The position numbers and the translations under genes are program-made. From assembly GCA_002391565.1 (NCBI GenBank), contig DGFH01000306.1, positions 18,037-25,684 of the forward strand: a stretch of 7,648 bases of DNA. The letters are read 5' to 3'. Each line of letters begins with the position of its first letter. The first letter of the stretch is position 1. This DNA comes from Anaerolineales bacterium UBA3905. GTDB taxonomy: Bacteria > Chloroflexota > Anaerolineae > Caldilineales > Caldilineaceae. The notes beneath the pieces were generated by a model, which saw only the letters and a program-made list of their open reading frames with translations, had not been told where the DNA came from and did no database searches. Positions 1 to 7,648 of the stretch are shown here, one piece after another.

Positions 1-182
1 CGCTGGCTGAATGCCTGGCGGATCGAAGCGACCAGGGCGGGATCGATCTGATCAGGCATACTGGGCAACCCTGCGCAGACCAGATTGAACTGCACCGTGC
101 GCAGACCATACGCCACGACGGCATCGAGCACGGCGTCTAGCGTAGGGCGGGCAAAGGTCTTGGCGAAGACGCCGATTTCCAT
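1..182 (-). CDS. Sugar phosphate isomerase/epimerase-like TIM-barrel protein, N-terminal part
   Basis: This gene starts with ATG at 182 and runs off the left edge of the window, so only about 60 residues are visible. They begin MEIGVFAKTFARPTLDAVLD and continue with a 'YGLRTVQFNL' strand and a 'GLPSMPDQIDP' segment. This matches the usual first beta-alpha units of xylose-isomerase-like (AP endonuclease 2 superfamily) proteins annotated as sugar phosphate isomerase/epimerase. Family members are cytoplasmic metal-dependent enzymes that isomerise or epimerise keto-sugars and related compounds; the metal ligands lie beyond the window. The start is well supported: GGAGG sits 6 bases upstream (189-193 on the complement). 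The ATG overlaps the TGA of the oxidoreductase gene by one base, which implies translational coupling. The exact substrate is unknown. Family assignment is fairly secure, specific function is not. Confidence 0.82.
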   Translation of the reverse strand, partial: MEIGVFAKTFARPTLDAVLDAVVAYGLRTVQFNLVCAGLPSMPDQIDPALVASIRQAFSQ

Positions 183-1258
183 CACACGCCTCCGCTCACC
201 TCTGCTAACTGCACCGGTGCACCGCTTTCCACCGAGCGCGCAATCGCCACCATCGCTCGCATCGCCGCCACGCCATCCTCGACGGTGGCGCCCTGCTGGG
301 GTTTGCCGTGCAGGATCGCGTCGGCGAAGCCTTCGATTTGCAGTTTGTAGGTGTAGGAATCTTCGCCCAACACACGGTGATACTGCCGGTCGCGAGCCGA
401 GAAACATTCGACGTGGCTGGACTTGTGATACCAGGGCAGATAACCGCGCGCCACGACGCTGCCTTGCTCGCCAAAGACCTGGAAACCCTCCTCGAAATCA
501 CCCTGGATTGGGATGATCAGGTCGAGATGGCCGAGCGCGCCGCTGGCGAAATCGACCGCAACGAACCAACCATAGGCGTCGAAGCGTTGGATGAAACGGG
601 CCTGCACCTGGACGATCTCACCTGCCAGGAAACGTGCGGTGTCGACAAGGTGGCTGCCGTGCGTCAGCATGAAATAACGCTGCTTATCGGCCTTCGGATT
701 GCCTGCCGGTCGCCGCGCCTGTGCGCTCAGCTGCGGGATCGGCTGGAGGTTGTCTGTCATGGTGTAGCGATAGAAGGAGTCGTAATACCACGCCTTGAGC
801 GCCATCACCTGCCCCATCTGTTCGTGGATGAAGGTGCGGGCAAAGGCCACGCCAGGATCGAAGCGTCGATTGTTGCCGACCTGCAGCACCAGTTGCGTCG
901 TAGCAACACTCGCCCGCAGCGCTTCGCACTCTTCTACGCTCACGCCAAGCGGTTTCTCGACGAGCACATGTTTGCCCGCCGCCAACGCCTGTTGCGCCAA
1001 CGCGACATGAAATTGATCCGCCACACCGATGATCACGGCATCGATCTCTGGGTCGGCGAGCATGGCGGCGTAGTCGGTGTAGGTGCGGGTGGGTTGATGC
1101 ACAGCGGCCATGCGCGCCAGCAGGTCTTCGGCAGCGTCACAGATCGCCACCAGATCGGCGTTGCGCGCTTTGCGCGTGGCATCCAGATGGGCGAACTGCG
1201 AAATCGGGCCGGCGCCCAACACGCCAATGCGCAGCCGCTGTGCGTCTTTGGTGAGCAT
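182..1258 (-). CDS. Gfo/Idh/MocA family NAD(P)-dependent oxidoreductase
   Basis: The protein has 358 residues from the ATG at 1258, about normal for the family. These cytoplasmic enzymes oxidise or reduce sugars, polyols or their derivatives with NAD(P). The Rossmann fold opens with GVLGAGPIS (residues ~12-20, GxGxxG type). The family hallmark EKP is at 101-103, with the likely catalytic Lys102. GNNRRFDP follows at ~129-136. The C-terminal alpha/beta domain carries HGSHLVD (200-206), where His203 is the likely catalytic histidine. The Asp four residues before that His in inositol dehydrogenases is Thr199 here. A TTG at 1282 would add eight residues, but it has GGAG only two bases away. The ATG at 1258 has GAGG eight bases upstream and is preferred. 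The gene lies 20 bases after the hydrolase stop and overlaps the isomerase start, so it is the middle of an operon. The substrate cannot be predicted. Confidence 0.92.
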   Translation of the reverse strand: MLTKDAQRLRIGVLGAGPISQFAHLDATRKARNADLVAICDAAEDLLARMAAVHQPTRTYTDYAAMLADPEIDAVIIGVADQFHVALAQQALAAGKHVLVEKPLGVSVEECEALRASVATTQLVLQVGNNRRFDPGVAFARTFIHEQMGQVMALKAWYYDSFYRYTMTDNLQPIPQLSAQARRPAGNPKADKQRYFMLTHGSHLVDTARFLAGEIVQVQARFIQRFDAYGWFVAVDFASGALGHLDLIIPIQGDFEEGFQVFGEQGSVVARGYLPWYHKSSHVECFSARDRQYHRVLGEDSYTYKLQIEGFADAILHGKPQQGATVEDGVAAMRAMVAIARSVESGAPVQLAEVSGGV

Positions 1259-1278
1259 GCATGACACCTCGAGGCGCG

Positions 1279-2193
1279 TCAACTCTCCGTCAACATCCGA
1301 ATGATCACCGGGTAGGTCAGGTCAACCTGCTGAAAAGTCTGGTTGGGGTCGATCATGTCGTGCCAGACCTTTTGCGACGCTGGGAAGATGTGGCGTTCAA
1401 TGGTGATGCCATGGCGCTCCCAATGCTCCAGAATGTCGTAGGTGATCGAGTTCTTGACAGCAGTGTCAAACTCGCTGGTGATTGATTTCAGGCGTTTTGC
1501 GCGCGGCGGCATGTTGGCGCTGACATCGTAGACATGCCGGCCGAGGCGAAAAATTTGCGCCAGGCTATGTGTGCTGAAGCGCGGGTAGGCGTAGGGCGGG
1601 CCGACAATCTTCTCTTTCACGCGCGGATCCCACCAGATGTAGATGTTCTTCATGCGTGGGGCAATATGGCGAAAGAGCGTACTCACCCACATCGGTGCAA
1701 AAGGCAGCCCGGCGGAGGGTGCAATCCCCAGCACCAGATCGACATCGGAACGATATTGCGCCACCCACGCAGCCATCACTCCGCCGCACGAAATGCCACA
1801 GACGCTCACATGCTCGCCCAACCCCTGGGCAATGTCAACGCTGGCCTGAATCGTGCGCACCAGTTCTTCGGCGGTGAGTTTTTCCTGATCGGTTGTCATC
1901 GGATCGTTCAGACCGTGATGGGGCAGGCGCGGCGCAAGCACGTTATAACCGCGCCGGAAAAACTCCTCGCCCAGGCGGTCAAACTGCGGCGGGGCGTTGG
2001 TGTAGCCATGATAAAAGACAATAGCGCGCTCTGTCTTCTTTCCGTGCGAGCGAAACGCTGTGCCGCTGCCGGGGCGCACCGTAGCATCGTCTAGCGCCTG
2101 GAGCGCAGCGATGCGCGCCTGCGCTTCGTCGAACGTGCGCGCCGGCTGAGAAGGGAAAAAGACGGGGCCTAATCCTGATGTAGAATTGGTCAT
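1279..2193 (-). CDS. Alpha/beta hydrolase (probable serine esterase)
   Basis: This 304-residue protein shows the alpha/beta hydrolase pattern. A strand 'AIVFYHGYTN' (57-66) carries the HG oxyanion-hole motif. 'NVLAPRLPHHG' (84-94) resembles the usual strand followed by PGHG-like residues. The nucleophile elbow is GISCG with Ser135, 'SEFDTAV' gives a likely acid at Asp243, and 'KVWHDM' supplies the likely catalytic His278. The full triad is therefore present. No signal peptide or membrane segment is seen, so it is probably cytoplasmic. The ATG at 2193 has only a weak ribosome site (AAGG about 12 bases upstream). It is the first gene of the minus-strand operon with the oxidoreductase and isomerase, so it may remove an acyl or other ester group from the sugar substrate before oxidation. 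That role is inferred from context; a lipase, thioesterase or lactonase activity cannot be excluded. Confidence 0.85.
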   Translation of the reverse strand: MTNSTSGLGPVFFPSQPARTFDEAQARIAALQALDDATVRPGSGTAFRSHGKKTERAIVFYHGYTNAPPQFDRLGEEFFRRGYNVLAPRLPHHGLNDPMTTDQEKLTAEELVRTIQASVDIAQGLGEHVSVCGISCGGVMAAWVAQYRSDVDLVLGIAPSAGLPFAPMWVSTLFRHIAPRMKNIYIWWDPRVKEKIVGPPYAYPRFSTHSLAQIFRLGRHVYDVSANMPPRAKRLKSITSEFDTAVKNSITYDILEHWERHGITIERHIFPASQKVWHDMIDPNQTFQQVDLTYPVIIRMLTES

Positions 2194-2247
2194 GATGGTC
2201 TGCTGCCTTTGCGCCGAAGTCAGATGAAATCGATTGATGATGATGGC

Positions 2248-2277
2248 AGTCTACCATCGCTCCATGCTGGTATGCAA
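2248..2277 (-). promoter_or_regulatory. Candidate promoter of the hydrolase operon
   Basis: On the minus strand TTGCAT (2277-2272) is followed after 18 bases by TAGACT (2253-2248), a weak -35/-10 pair. It would start transcription near 2241, about 48 bases before the hydrolase ATG. A short inverted repeat, GATGG (2242-2246) and CCATC (2254-2258), straddles the -10. Only about half of the consensus bases match, and readthrough from the regulator gene is also possible because no terminator hairpin is visible in the 137-base spacer. Confidence 0.25.
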
Positions 2278-2296
2278 CAGGAGCATTCGCAGCGCC

Positions 2297-2329
2297 GTTG
2301 TTGTGTCGTTGTTGTGTCGTCGTTGTGTC
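2297..2329. repeat. Three tandem 11-base direct repeats, candidate SARP operator
   Basis: The plus strand reads GTTGTTGTGTC at 2297-2307, the identical unit at 2308-2318, and GTCGTTGTGTC (one change) at 2319-2329. The array ends one base before the stop codon of the regulator gene and lies about 20 bases upstream of the candidate hydrolase promoter. Each unit can be read as a heptamer plus the 4-base spacer TGTC. That matches the 11-base spacing of known Streptomyces SARP binding sites and of a second array before the regulator gene. The repeat itself is certain; the operator role is inferred. A chance slippage-type repeat is the alternative. Confidence 0.5.
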
Positions 2330-2330
2330 A

Positions 2331-5300
2331 TCATGGCAACTGGGCGGCGAGTGAGCATCGATTCACACCACGTGCAGCTGCCTGCAACAATCGTTGGTGA
2401 GCTTCAATTTGCGTCAAATAACGTTGTCGGCTAACAGGATCGGAAATCTGTGCAGCGCTGTGATGCAACAGATCGAGCGCGCGCGTCAGGATTGCGTCGG
2501 TGCGCGGGTCGTCCATCGCCTGCAAGACGGTGTACGCCGTCCAGTAGACGCGCAGCGGTTCTTCCACACCTTCCAGAACGTCCCCCAGGAGATGGGCTGC
2601 GATCGGCGCCACCCATGCCGCTGCGTCGGCCAGGTCGCCCATTGCCAGTTTGACGCGCGCCAACCCGGCGCGCGATTCATAGGCTTGCAGCGTCAAACCG
2701 ATCTGCTGGCGCAACGTTAACGCCTGGCGGTAGGCGGCTTCTGCTTCTGTCGGGCGCTGCAATGCCAACAGGGCGTGCCCCTGGAAATCATAGCCATAAG
2801 CTGCCATAGTGGGCATTTCGATAGTTTCAGCCAGAGCGATGGTCATTTGTGCGTACTCTAGCGCCTTTGTCTGTTCCTCCAGGTGATGGTAATGCAGGCT
2901 CAGGTTGGCAAGAATGGTGCAGCGCATTTCAGGGTGATTGACCAGCGCTTCCGTGTTGAGGGCATGAAGCGTAGCCGCCAATGCACCGCTGTAGTCGCCC
3001 ATCTGGTCGCGCGAGATGCCGATATTGATCCAGATTTCCAGCATGAGGGTCAGATCGGGGATCGCCTCGGCCAGTTCTAACGCCTGCTGATAGTATTGTT
3101 GCGCCTCTATATAGCGACGCCGCGCGTCATGCCAGATGCCCAACTCAAACAGGGCGCTGACCTCCATGCGGGTATTGCGCTGCAGGCGATGGATGGCCTG
3201 CACCTCGGTCAGCAGAGCCAGCGTGCGCTCGGCGTCGCCCGCTTCGCGATAATAGATGCTGAGGTTGAGCAAAACGACGCCTGTGAGCGTCAGGTCATCC
3301 GTCTGGCGCGCCAGCGCCAGGGCTTCTTCCAGATAGCACAGGGCATGTGCACCGTCGCCGCGCCGCTGACAGATGGCCGCCATTCTGTTCAAGGCATAGG
3401 CGCGACGACGCGGGTCGCTTTGCTGGGTGGTGATGGCGAGCGCCTCTTGTAGCCAGACGTCGGCCTCTGTCGTGCGCCCGGCAATATACACACGCCAGCC
3501 CAATTCGGTCAGGATGTCGACGCGCACGGCGTCGTCATGGTTGAGGTGCAGCGCTTCGCGCAATGCCGCCTCAACCTCTTGACGCGGCTCAAGCCGACCG
3601 ATCAGCCGGCTCCAGGCCACCTGCAGGCGCGCCAACACCTCAGCCGGCGTCACCGGCGCCTGACGTAATGTCTGTATCGTTTCGGCTAACAGACGCTCGC
3701 CTTCTGCATACAGGCCGCGCAGCAAATAAAGTTGGGCAAAAGCGTAGACGGCTCCGCTCAACCACTCCCAATATTGGTGTTGCACGGCAAACGCCCAGGC
3801 CGCCAATATATCCTCCATCATGGCGACCAGTTGTTGTTGCACGGCAAAGGAATCGCAGCTATGCAGTGCATATTCTGTGTCCGCCAGCGTGCGCAGAAAA
3901 TAACGCGCATGGCGTTGATGGCTGAGCAGCTCCTGACCGGAGGCTGCCAGCTTTTCCACGGCAAACCGATGAATACGATCGTGCAGGCGGAAGTGTTGGG
4001 CGTCGTATGTTTGCAGTAGCGAACGATCCACCAGCCGCCACAGTTGTTGCGCCGCTGCGTCGGTGGCAGGGGCGTCGATGATGGCGGCGGCAGCCGCTGG
4101 CGTGAAAACAGTGCGCAGCACGGCAATGCTCGCCAACGTCTGGCGTAGATCGGCTTCGAGCAACTGCCAGGAAGCCTCGAAGAGTGCGCGCAACCCACGA
4201 TGACGCGGCGGCAGATCGCTCAACGTGCGCTCACCCGGTTGGGCAGCGCGCTGCAAAATGTGCGCCAACTCCTCCGCCGACCACTGCGCAGCGTTGAGGC
4301 GGTCAACGTGTGGCAGGCACGCCACCGCCAGCTCAATCCCCAACGGCAAACCACCGACGGCTTGACAAATCTGCCAGGCGGCGTTCAGGTGGTCGGTGTG
4401 TAGAAAAGCGGCAATGCCGCGTCGCTGCGCCAGCACTTCGAACAGGCGCAGACTTTCCACCGGCGCAACAGCGTCATAGTCGCCGGTTCCAATCGCTGGA
4501 GACACCGAAAGCCCCTCCAGGCGCAAGACCCATTCCAGGCGCACGCTGAGCGGTCGATGCGTCGTCACCAACAGCACGCAGCCTGGCGCTTCTTCCAGTA
4601 GCGCCAGCAAAAAGGGCAGAGCCTCTTCCGATTGCTCAAAACCGTCGAGCAGGAGCAAGCTGGAGCGCTGGCGGAAATGGCGCTTGACGCTCATCTCGTG
4701 CGACGTTTGGGTGTCGAGTGGAATCGCGCAGGCATAGGCGATGTGTTGGGCGACACGCGCTGTAGCGGCGGATGCAAGCGCAGCGATAGCCTGGCCGGAT
4801 TGCTCGGGGTTCAACTCAATGTAAAAGACGCCGTCCGGGAAAGAGGGTGCAACGCGTCGCGCCGCCCGCAGCGCCAGCCGGGTTTTGCCGACGCCGCCCT
4901 CGCCGACCAGAGTGACGAGTCGCGTCGTTGGCGCCACCAACCGGTCGATCAACGTGGCGAGTTCAGCGGCGCGCCCCACAAAAGGCAAATCATCCAGCCA
5001 ATGTGGCCCGCCCGGAGAGAGCTGCCCCGGCCTGTCAGAGTCGGTGTTCCGGTTGCGCTGACCTTTGTGGGCGTGGATTTGTGCATACAGCGCAACGGTC
5101 GCCGCTTCAGGCTCGGCGTCAAACTCGCGGCGCAACACCTGCTGACACAGATGAAATTGACGCAGCGCCGCGGTGCGCTGGCCGCTGCCTGCCAGCGCCT
5201 GCATCAAATGGCGATGACTTTCCTCGCGCCAGGGTTCCAGATGCAGCGCATGGCGGGCGTAGCGCTCTGCTTCGTTCCACGCTTGACATTGCAGGTGATA

Positions 5301-5831
5301 ACTGGATAACGCAGTCATGGCATCGAGCGCTGCGCGATGAAAGGTTTCGCGTTGCAGGGACGCCCACTCCCAAAAGGTTTCACTCTCTAGAGCGAAACCA
5401 GCCAGAAAATCTCCAGCGTATAGCTCGGCGATCTGGTGGGCGGCGGCCAGACAGCGCGGGCAGCCTTCCAGACGCCGATGCGCATGCGCGCTGATGGCGG
5501 CGCTCAACTCCTGTAACGTCAGCACATCCACCCAGGCGCCCGCCTGCGGCAACGTGAGCATGACATTCTGATTGGCGCTGTGCAGCGCTTCACTCAAAGG
5601 ACCGAGGCCTCGGCGCAACCGCGAGAGCGCCGTGCGCAGATTGCGCAGTGCGTTCTCCTGTGCTTGCTCCGGCCATAGCAACGTCGCCAGACGCTCGCGG
5701 CGGATCGCTTCACCGTTATGGAGACACAGATAGGCGCAGAGCGCGCGTGCGCTATCCGCCTCGAACTCATCCACCAGTTGGCCGTCAACCGCCAACTGAA
5801 AGCGCCCCAGTAGATACAACTCCCAACGCAT
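2331..5831 (-). CDS. SARP/BTAD-family transcriptional regulator with STAND ATPase and TPR domains
   Basis: This 1,166-residue cytoplasmic regulator is built like the AfsR type of SARP. Residues ~1-95 form an OmpR-like winged helix ('LARLLWPEQ'-type segment at 47-56, 'NLRTALSRLRRGLG' at 64-77). Residues ~98-250 are the BTAD helical domain ('YAGDFLAGF' at 138-146), which also holds CPRC at 124-127. After a linker comes a STAND/NB-ARC NTPase. It has 'LPFVGRAAEL' (282-291), Walker A GEGGVGKT (310-317, Lys316), Walker B LLLLD (392-396), 'VTTHR' (422-426), GGLPLGIELA (493-502), and an LHD at 616-618 where AP-ATPases have MHD. Roughly eight TPR-like helix pairs follow between ~770 and ~1080. Family knowledge suggests ATP-dependent switching in response to a ligand or partner bound by the TPRs, then activation of nearby genes. 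Direct-repeat arrays with 11-base period lie on both sides of the gene. The ATG at 5831 lacks a convincing Shine-Dalgarno. The signal and targets are unknown. Confidence 0.93.
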   Translation of the reverse strand: MRWELYLLGRFQLAVDGQLVDEFEADSARALCAYLCLHNGEAIRRERLATLLWPEQAQENALRNLRTALSRLRRGLGPLSEALHSANQNVMLTLPQAGAWVDVLTLQELSAAISAHAHRRLEGCPRCLAAAHQIAELYAGDFLAGFALESETFWEWASLQRETFHRAALDAMTALSSYHLQCQAWNEAERYARHALHLEPWREESHRHLMQALAGSGQRTAALRQFHLCQQVLRREFDAEPEAATVALYAQIHAHKGQRNRNTDSDRPGQLSPGGPHWLDDLPFVGRAAELATLIDRLVAPTTRLVTLVGEGGVGKTRLALRAARRVAPSFPDGVFYIELNPEQSGQAIAALASAATARVAQHIAYACAIPLDTQTSHEMSVKRHFRQRSSLLLLDGFEQSEEALPFLLALLEEAPGCVLLVTTHRPLSVRLEWVLRLEGLSVSPAIGTGDYDAVAPVESLRLFEVLAQRRGIAAFLHTDHLNAAWQICQAVGGLPLGIELAVACLPHVDRLNAAQWSAEELAHILQRAAQPGERTLSDLPPRHRGLRALFEASWQLLEADLRQTLASIAVLRTVFTPAAAAAIIDAPATDAAAQQLWRLVDRSLLQTYDAQHFRLHDRIHRFAVEKLAASGQELLSHQRHARYFLRTLADTEYALHSCDSFAVQQQLVAMMEDILAAWAFAVQHQYWEWLSGAVYAFAQLYLLRGLYAEGERLLAETIQTLRQAPVTPAEVLARLQVAWSRLIGRLEPRQEVEAALREALHLNHDDAVRVDILTELGWRVYIAGRTTEADVWLQEALAITTQQSDPRRRAYALNRMAAICQRRGDGAHALCYLEEALALARQTDDLTLTGVVLLNLSIYYREAGDAERTLALLTEVQAIHRLQRNTRMEVSALFELGIWHDARRRYIEAQQYYQQALELAEAIPDLTLMLEIWINIGISRDQMGDYSGALAATLHALNTEALVNHPEMRCTILANLSLHYHHLEEQTKALEYAQMTIALAETIEMPTMAAYGYDFQGHALLALQRPTEAEAAYRQALTLRQQIGLTLQAYESRAGLARVKLAMGDLADAAAWVAPIAAHLLGDVLEGVEEPLRVYWTAYTVLQAMDDPRTDAILTRALDLLHHSAAQISDPVSRQRYLTQIEAHQRLLQAAARGVNRCSLAAQLP

Positions 5832-5861
5832 AGTCCGCTACACATGAACCGAGAAATTTAT

Positions 5862-5879
5862 GTTCGTTTGTCGTTCGTT
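5862..5879. repeat. Heptamer direct repeat with 11-base period, candidate SARP operator
   Basis: GTTCGTT at 5862-5868 and again at 5873-5879 are identical and separated by the 4-base spacer TGTC, giving an exact 11-base period. The pair ends 30 bases before the regulator's ATG (5831). On the minus strand it abuts CATAAA (5862-5857), a possible -10 with no recognisable -35, as expected if an activator bound at the repeat replaced it. Known Streptomyces SARP sites are heptamers with 4-base spacers close to the -10. The repeat is observed; its use as an autoregulatory site is inferred. Confidence 0.5.
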
Positions 5880-6004
5880 CTCCGCCCGGCCGGTGTTTTT
5901 CCGGCTAATGAGCGACTGCCCTGGCGCCATCGTAACGTTTTTGTTGCGCGCTTTGTTTACCATTTCGCAAGTGCATTTGTGAACCATTGTATGGGGAAAT
6001 CAGT

Positions 6005-6035
6005 CATTTGTATCTTCAACAATGTTGAACAAATG
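6005..6035. promoter_or_regulatory. Palindromic operator candidate in front of the secreted-protein gene
   Basis: A perfect 15-base palindrome, TTCAACAATGTTGAA (6015-6029, arms of seven around A6022), is enclosed by CATTTG (6005-6010) and its complement CAAATG (6030-6035). A 4-base bulge (6011-6014) sits on the left only. The site overlaps the -35 region and the TG of the candidate extended -10 of the gene at 6092, the usual place for a dimeric repressor or activator site. If transcribed from further upstream it could also form an RNA hairpin, but no T-run follows, so it is not a terminator. Confidence 0.5.
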
Positions 6036-6042
6036 CTATCTT
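6034..6042 (+). promoter_or_regulatory. Candidate extended -10 promoter for the secreted-protein gene
   Basis: TGCTATCTT reads as an extended -10 (TGn plus TATCTT, four of six consensus bases). A weak TTCAAC (6015-6020) lies 16 bases upstream as a possible -35, inside the palindrome. Transcription would begin near 6049, leaving a leader of about 43 bases that carries the strong ribosome site at 6080-6086. No better plus-strand promoter was found in the divergent region. Confidence 0.35.
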
Positions 6043-6079
6043 ACATCGAATTTACGTTGAAGGCATCGCACCAGTTCCG

Positions 6080-6086
6080 AAGGAGG
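6080..6086 (+). promoter_or_regulatory. Strong Shine-Dalgarno that fixes the start at 6092
   Basis: AAGGAGG stands five bases before the ATG at 6092 and is the best ribosome binding site in the window. It selects this ATG over the out-of-frame ATG at 6106 and shows that the reading frame beginning here is a real gene. Confidence 0.85.
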
Positions 6087-6091
6087 CACTC

Positions 6092-7648
<1,557 letters not shown>

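Noticed and set aside
308..1264. Long plus-strand open frame (318 codons) antisense to the oxidoreductase gene
   Set aside because: It mirrors a clear Gfo/Idh/MocA gene, has no family features and no ribosome site, and is explained by GC-rich codon use on the opposite strand.
1280..1282. TTG start for the oxidoreductase, overlapping the hydrolase stop
   Set aside because: Its GGAG is only two bases away and it adds eight residues before the Rossmann strand; the ATG at 1258 has better-spaced GAGG. The coupled TTG start remains possible.
3778..3848. 14-base exact direct repeat TGTTGCACGGCAAA at 3778-3791 and 3835-3848
   Set aside because: Both copies lie in frame in the regulator gene, 19 codons apart, and encode similar FAVQHQ/FAVQQQ helical segments; coincidence or helical repetition explains it.
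4632..5309. Plus-strand open frame (225 codons) inside the regulator gene
   Set aside because: It is antisense to the well-supported ATPase and BTAD coding sequence, has arginine-rich composition typical of shadow frames and shows no domain.
5889..5905. GCCGG...CCGGC hairpin with a T-run
   Set aside because: The five T bases are in the loop, not after the stem, and the stem is only five pairs, so it is not a terminator; an operator role has no further support.

Overview
The window looks like chromosomal DNA of a GC-rich, probably free-living bacterium. The best guess is Chloroflexota (Caldilinea/Anaerolineae-like). That rests on one gene: a ~1,170-residue regulator joining a SARP-type winged helix and BTAD domain to a STAND/NB-ARC ATPase and a long TPR tail, an architecture common in that phylum. 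The sugar-catabolism neighbours fit this but do not prove it. No rRNA, tRNA, CRISPR array, insertion sequence or phage gene was seen.

Layout. Bases 1-2193 hold a compact minus-strand operon, read right to left: an alpha/beta hydrolase (1279-2193), a Gfo/Idh/MocA-family NAD(P)-dependent oxidoreductase (182-1258), and the N-terminus of a sugar phosphate isomerase/epimerase-like TIM-barrel protein (1-182, cut by the window edge). Gaps are 20 bases and then a 1-base stop/start overlap, so the three are very probably co-transcribed. Together they suggest breakdown or remodelling of a sugar or polyol derivative, possibly esterified; the substrate cannot be read from sequence. Upstream on the same strand, after a 137-base spacer, is the giant regulator (2331-5831). 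A 260-base divergent intergenic region (5832-6091) separates it from a plus-strand gene that starts at 6092 and is still open at the window end (519 codons visible). It encodes an exported, glycine-rich, predicted beta-rich protein with a cysteine-dense stretch at the visible end, which I do not recognise.

Regulatory reading. Two short direct-repeat arrays with an exact 11-base period flank the regulator gene: 5862-5879 (two identical heptamers, 4-base spacer), just before its start codon, and 2297-2329 (three units), between its stop codon and the hydrolase operon. Heptamers repeated every 11 bases are the operator design known for Streptomyces SARPs, so these are reasonable candidates for autoregulation and for control of the sugar operon. 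This is inference. A separate 15-base perfect palindrome (6015-6029) with outer complementary arms lies over the likely promoter of the secreted-protein gene and is a candidate site for another regulator.
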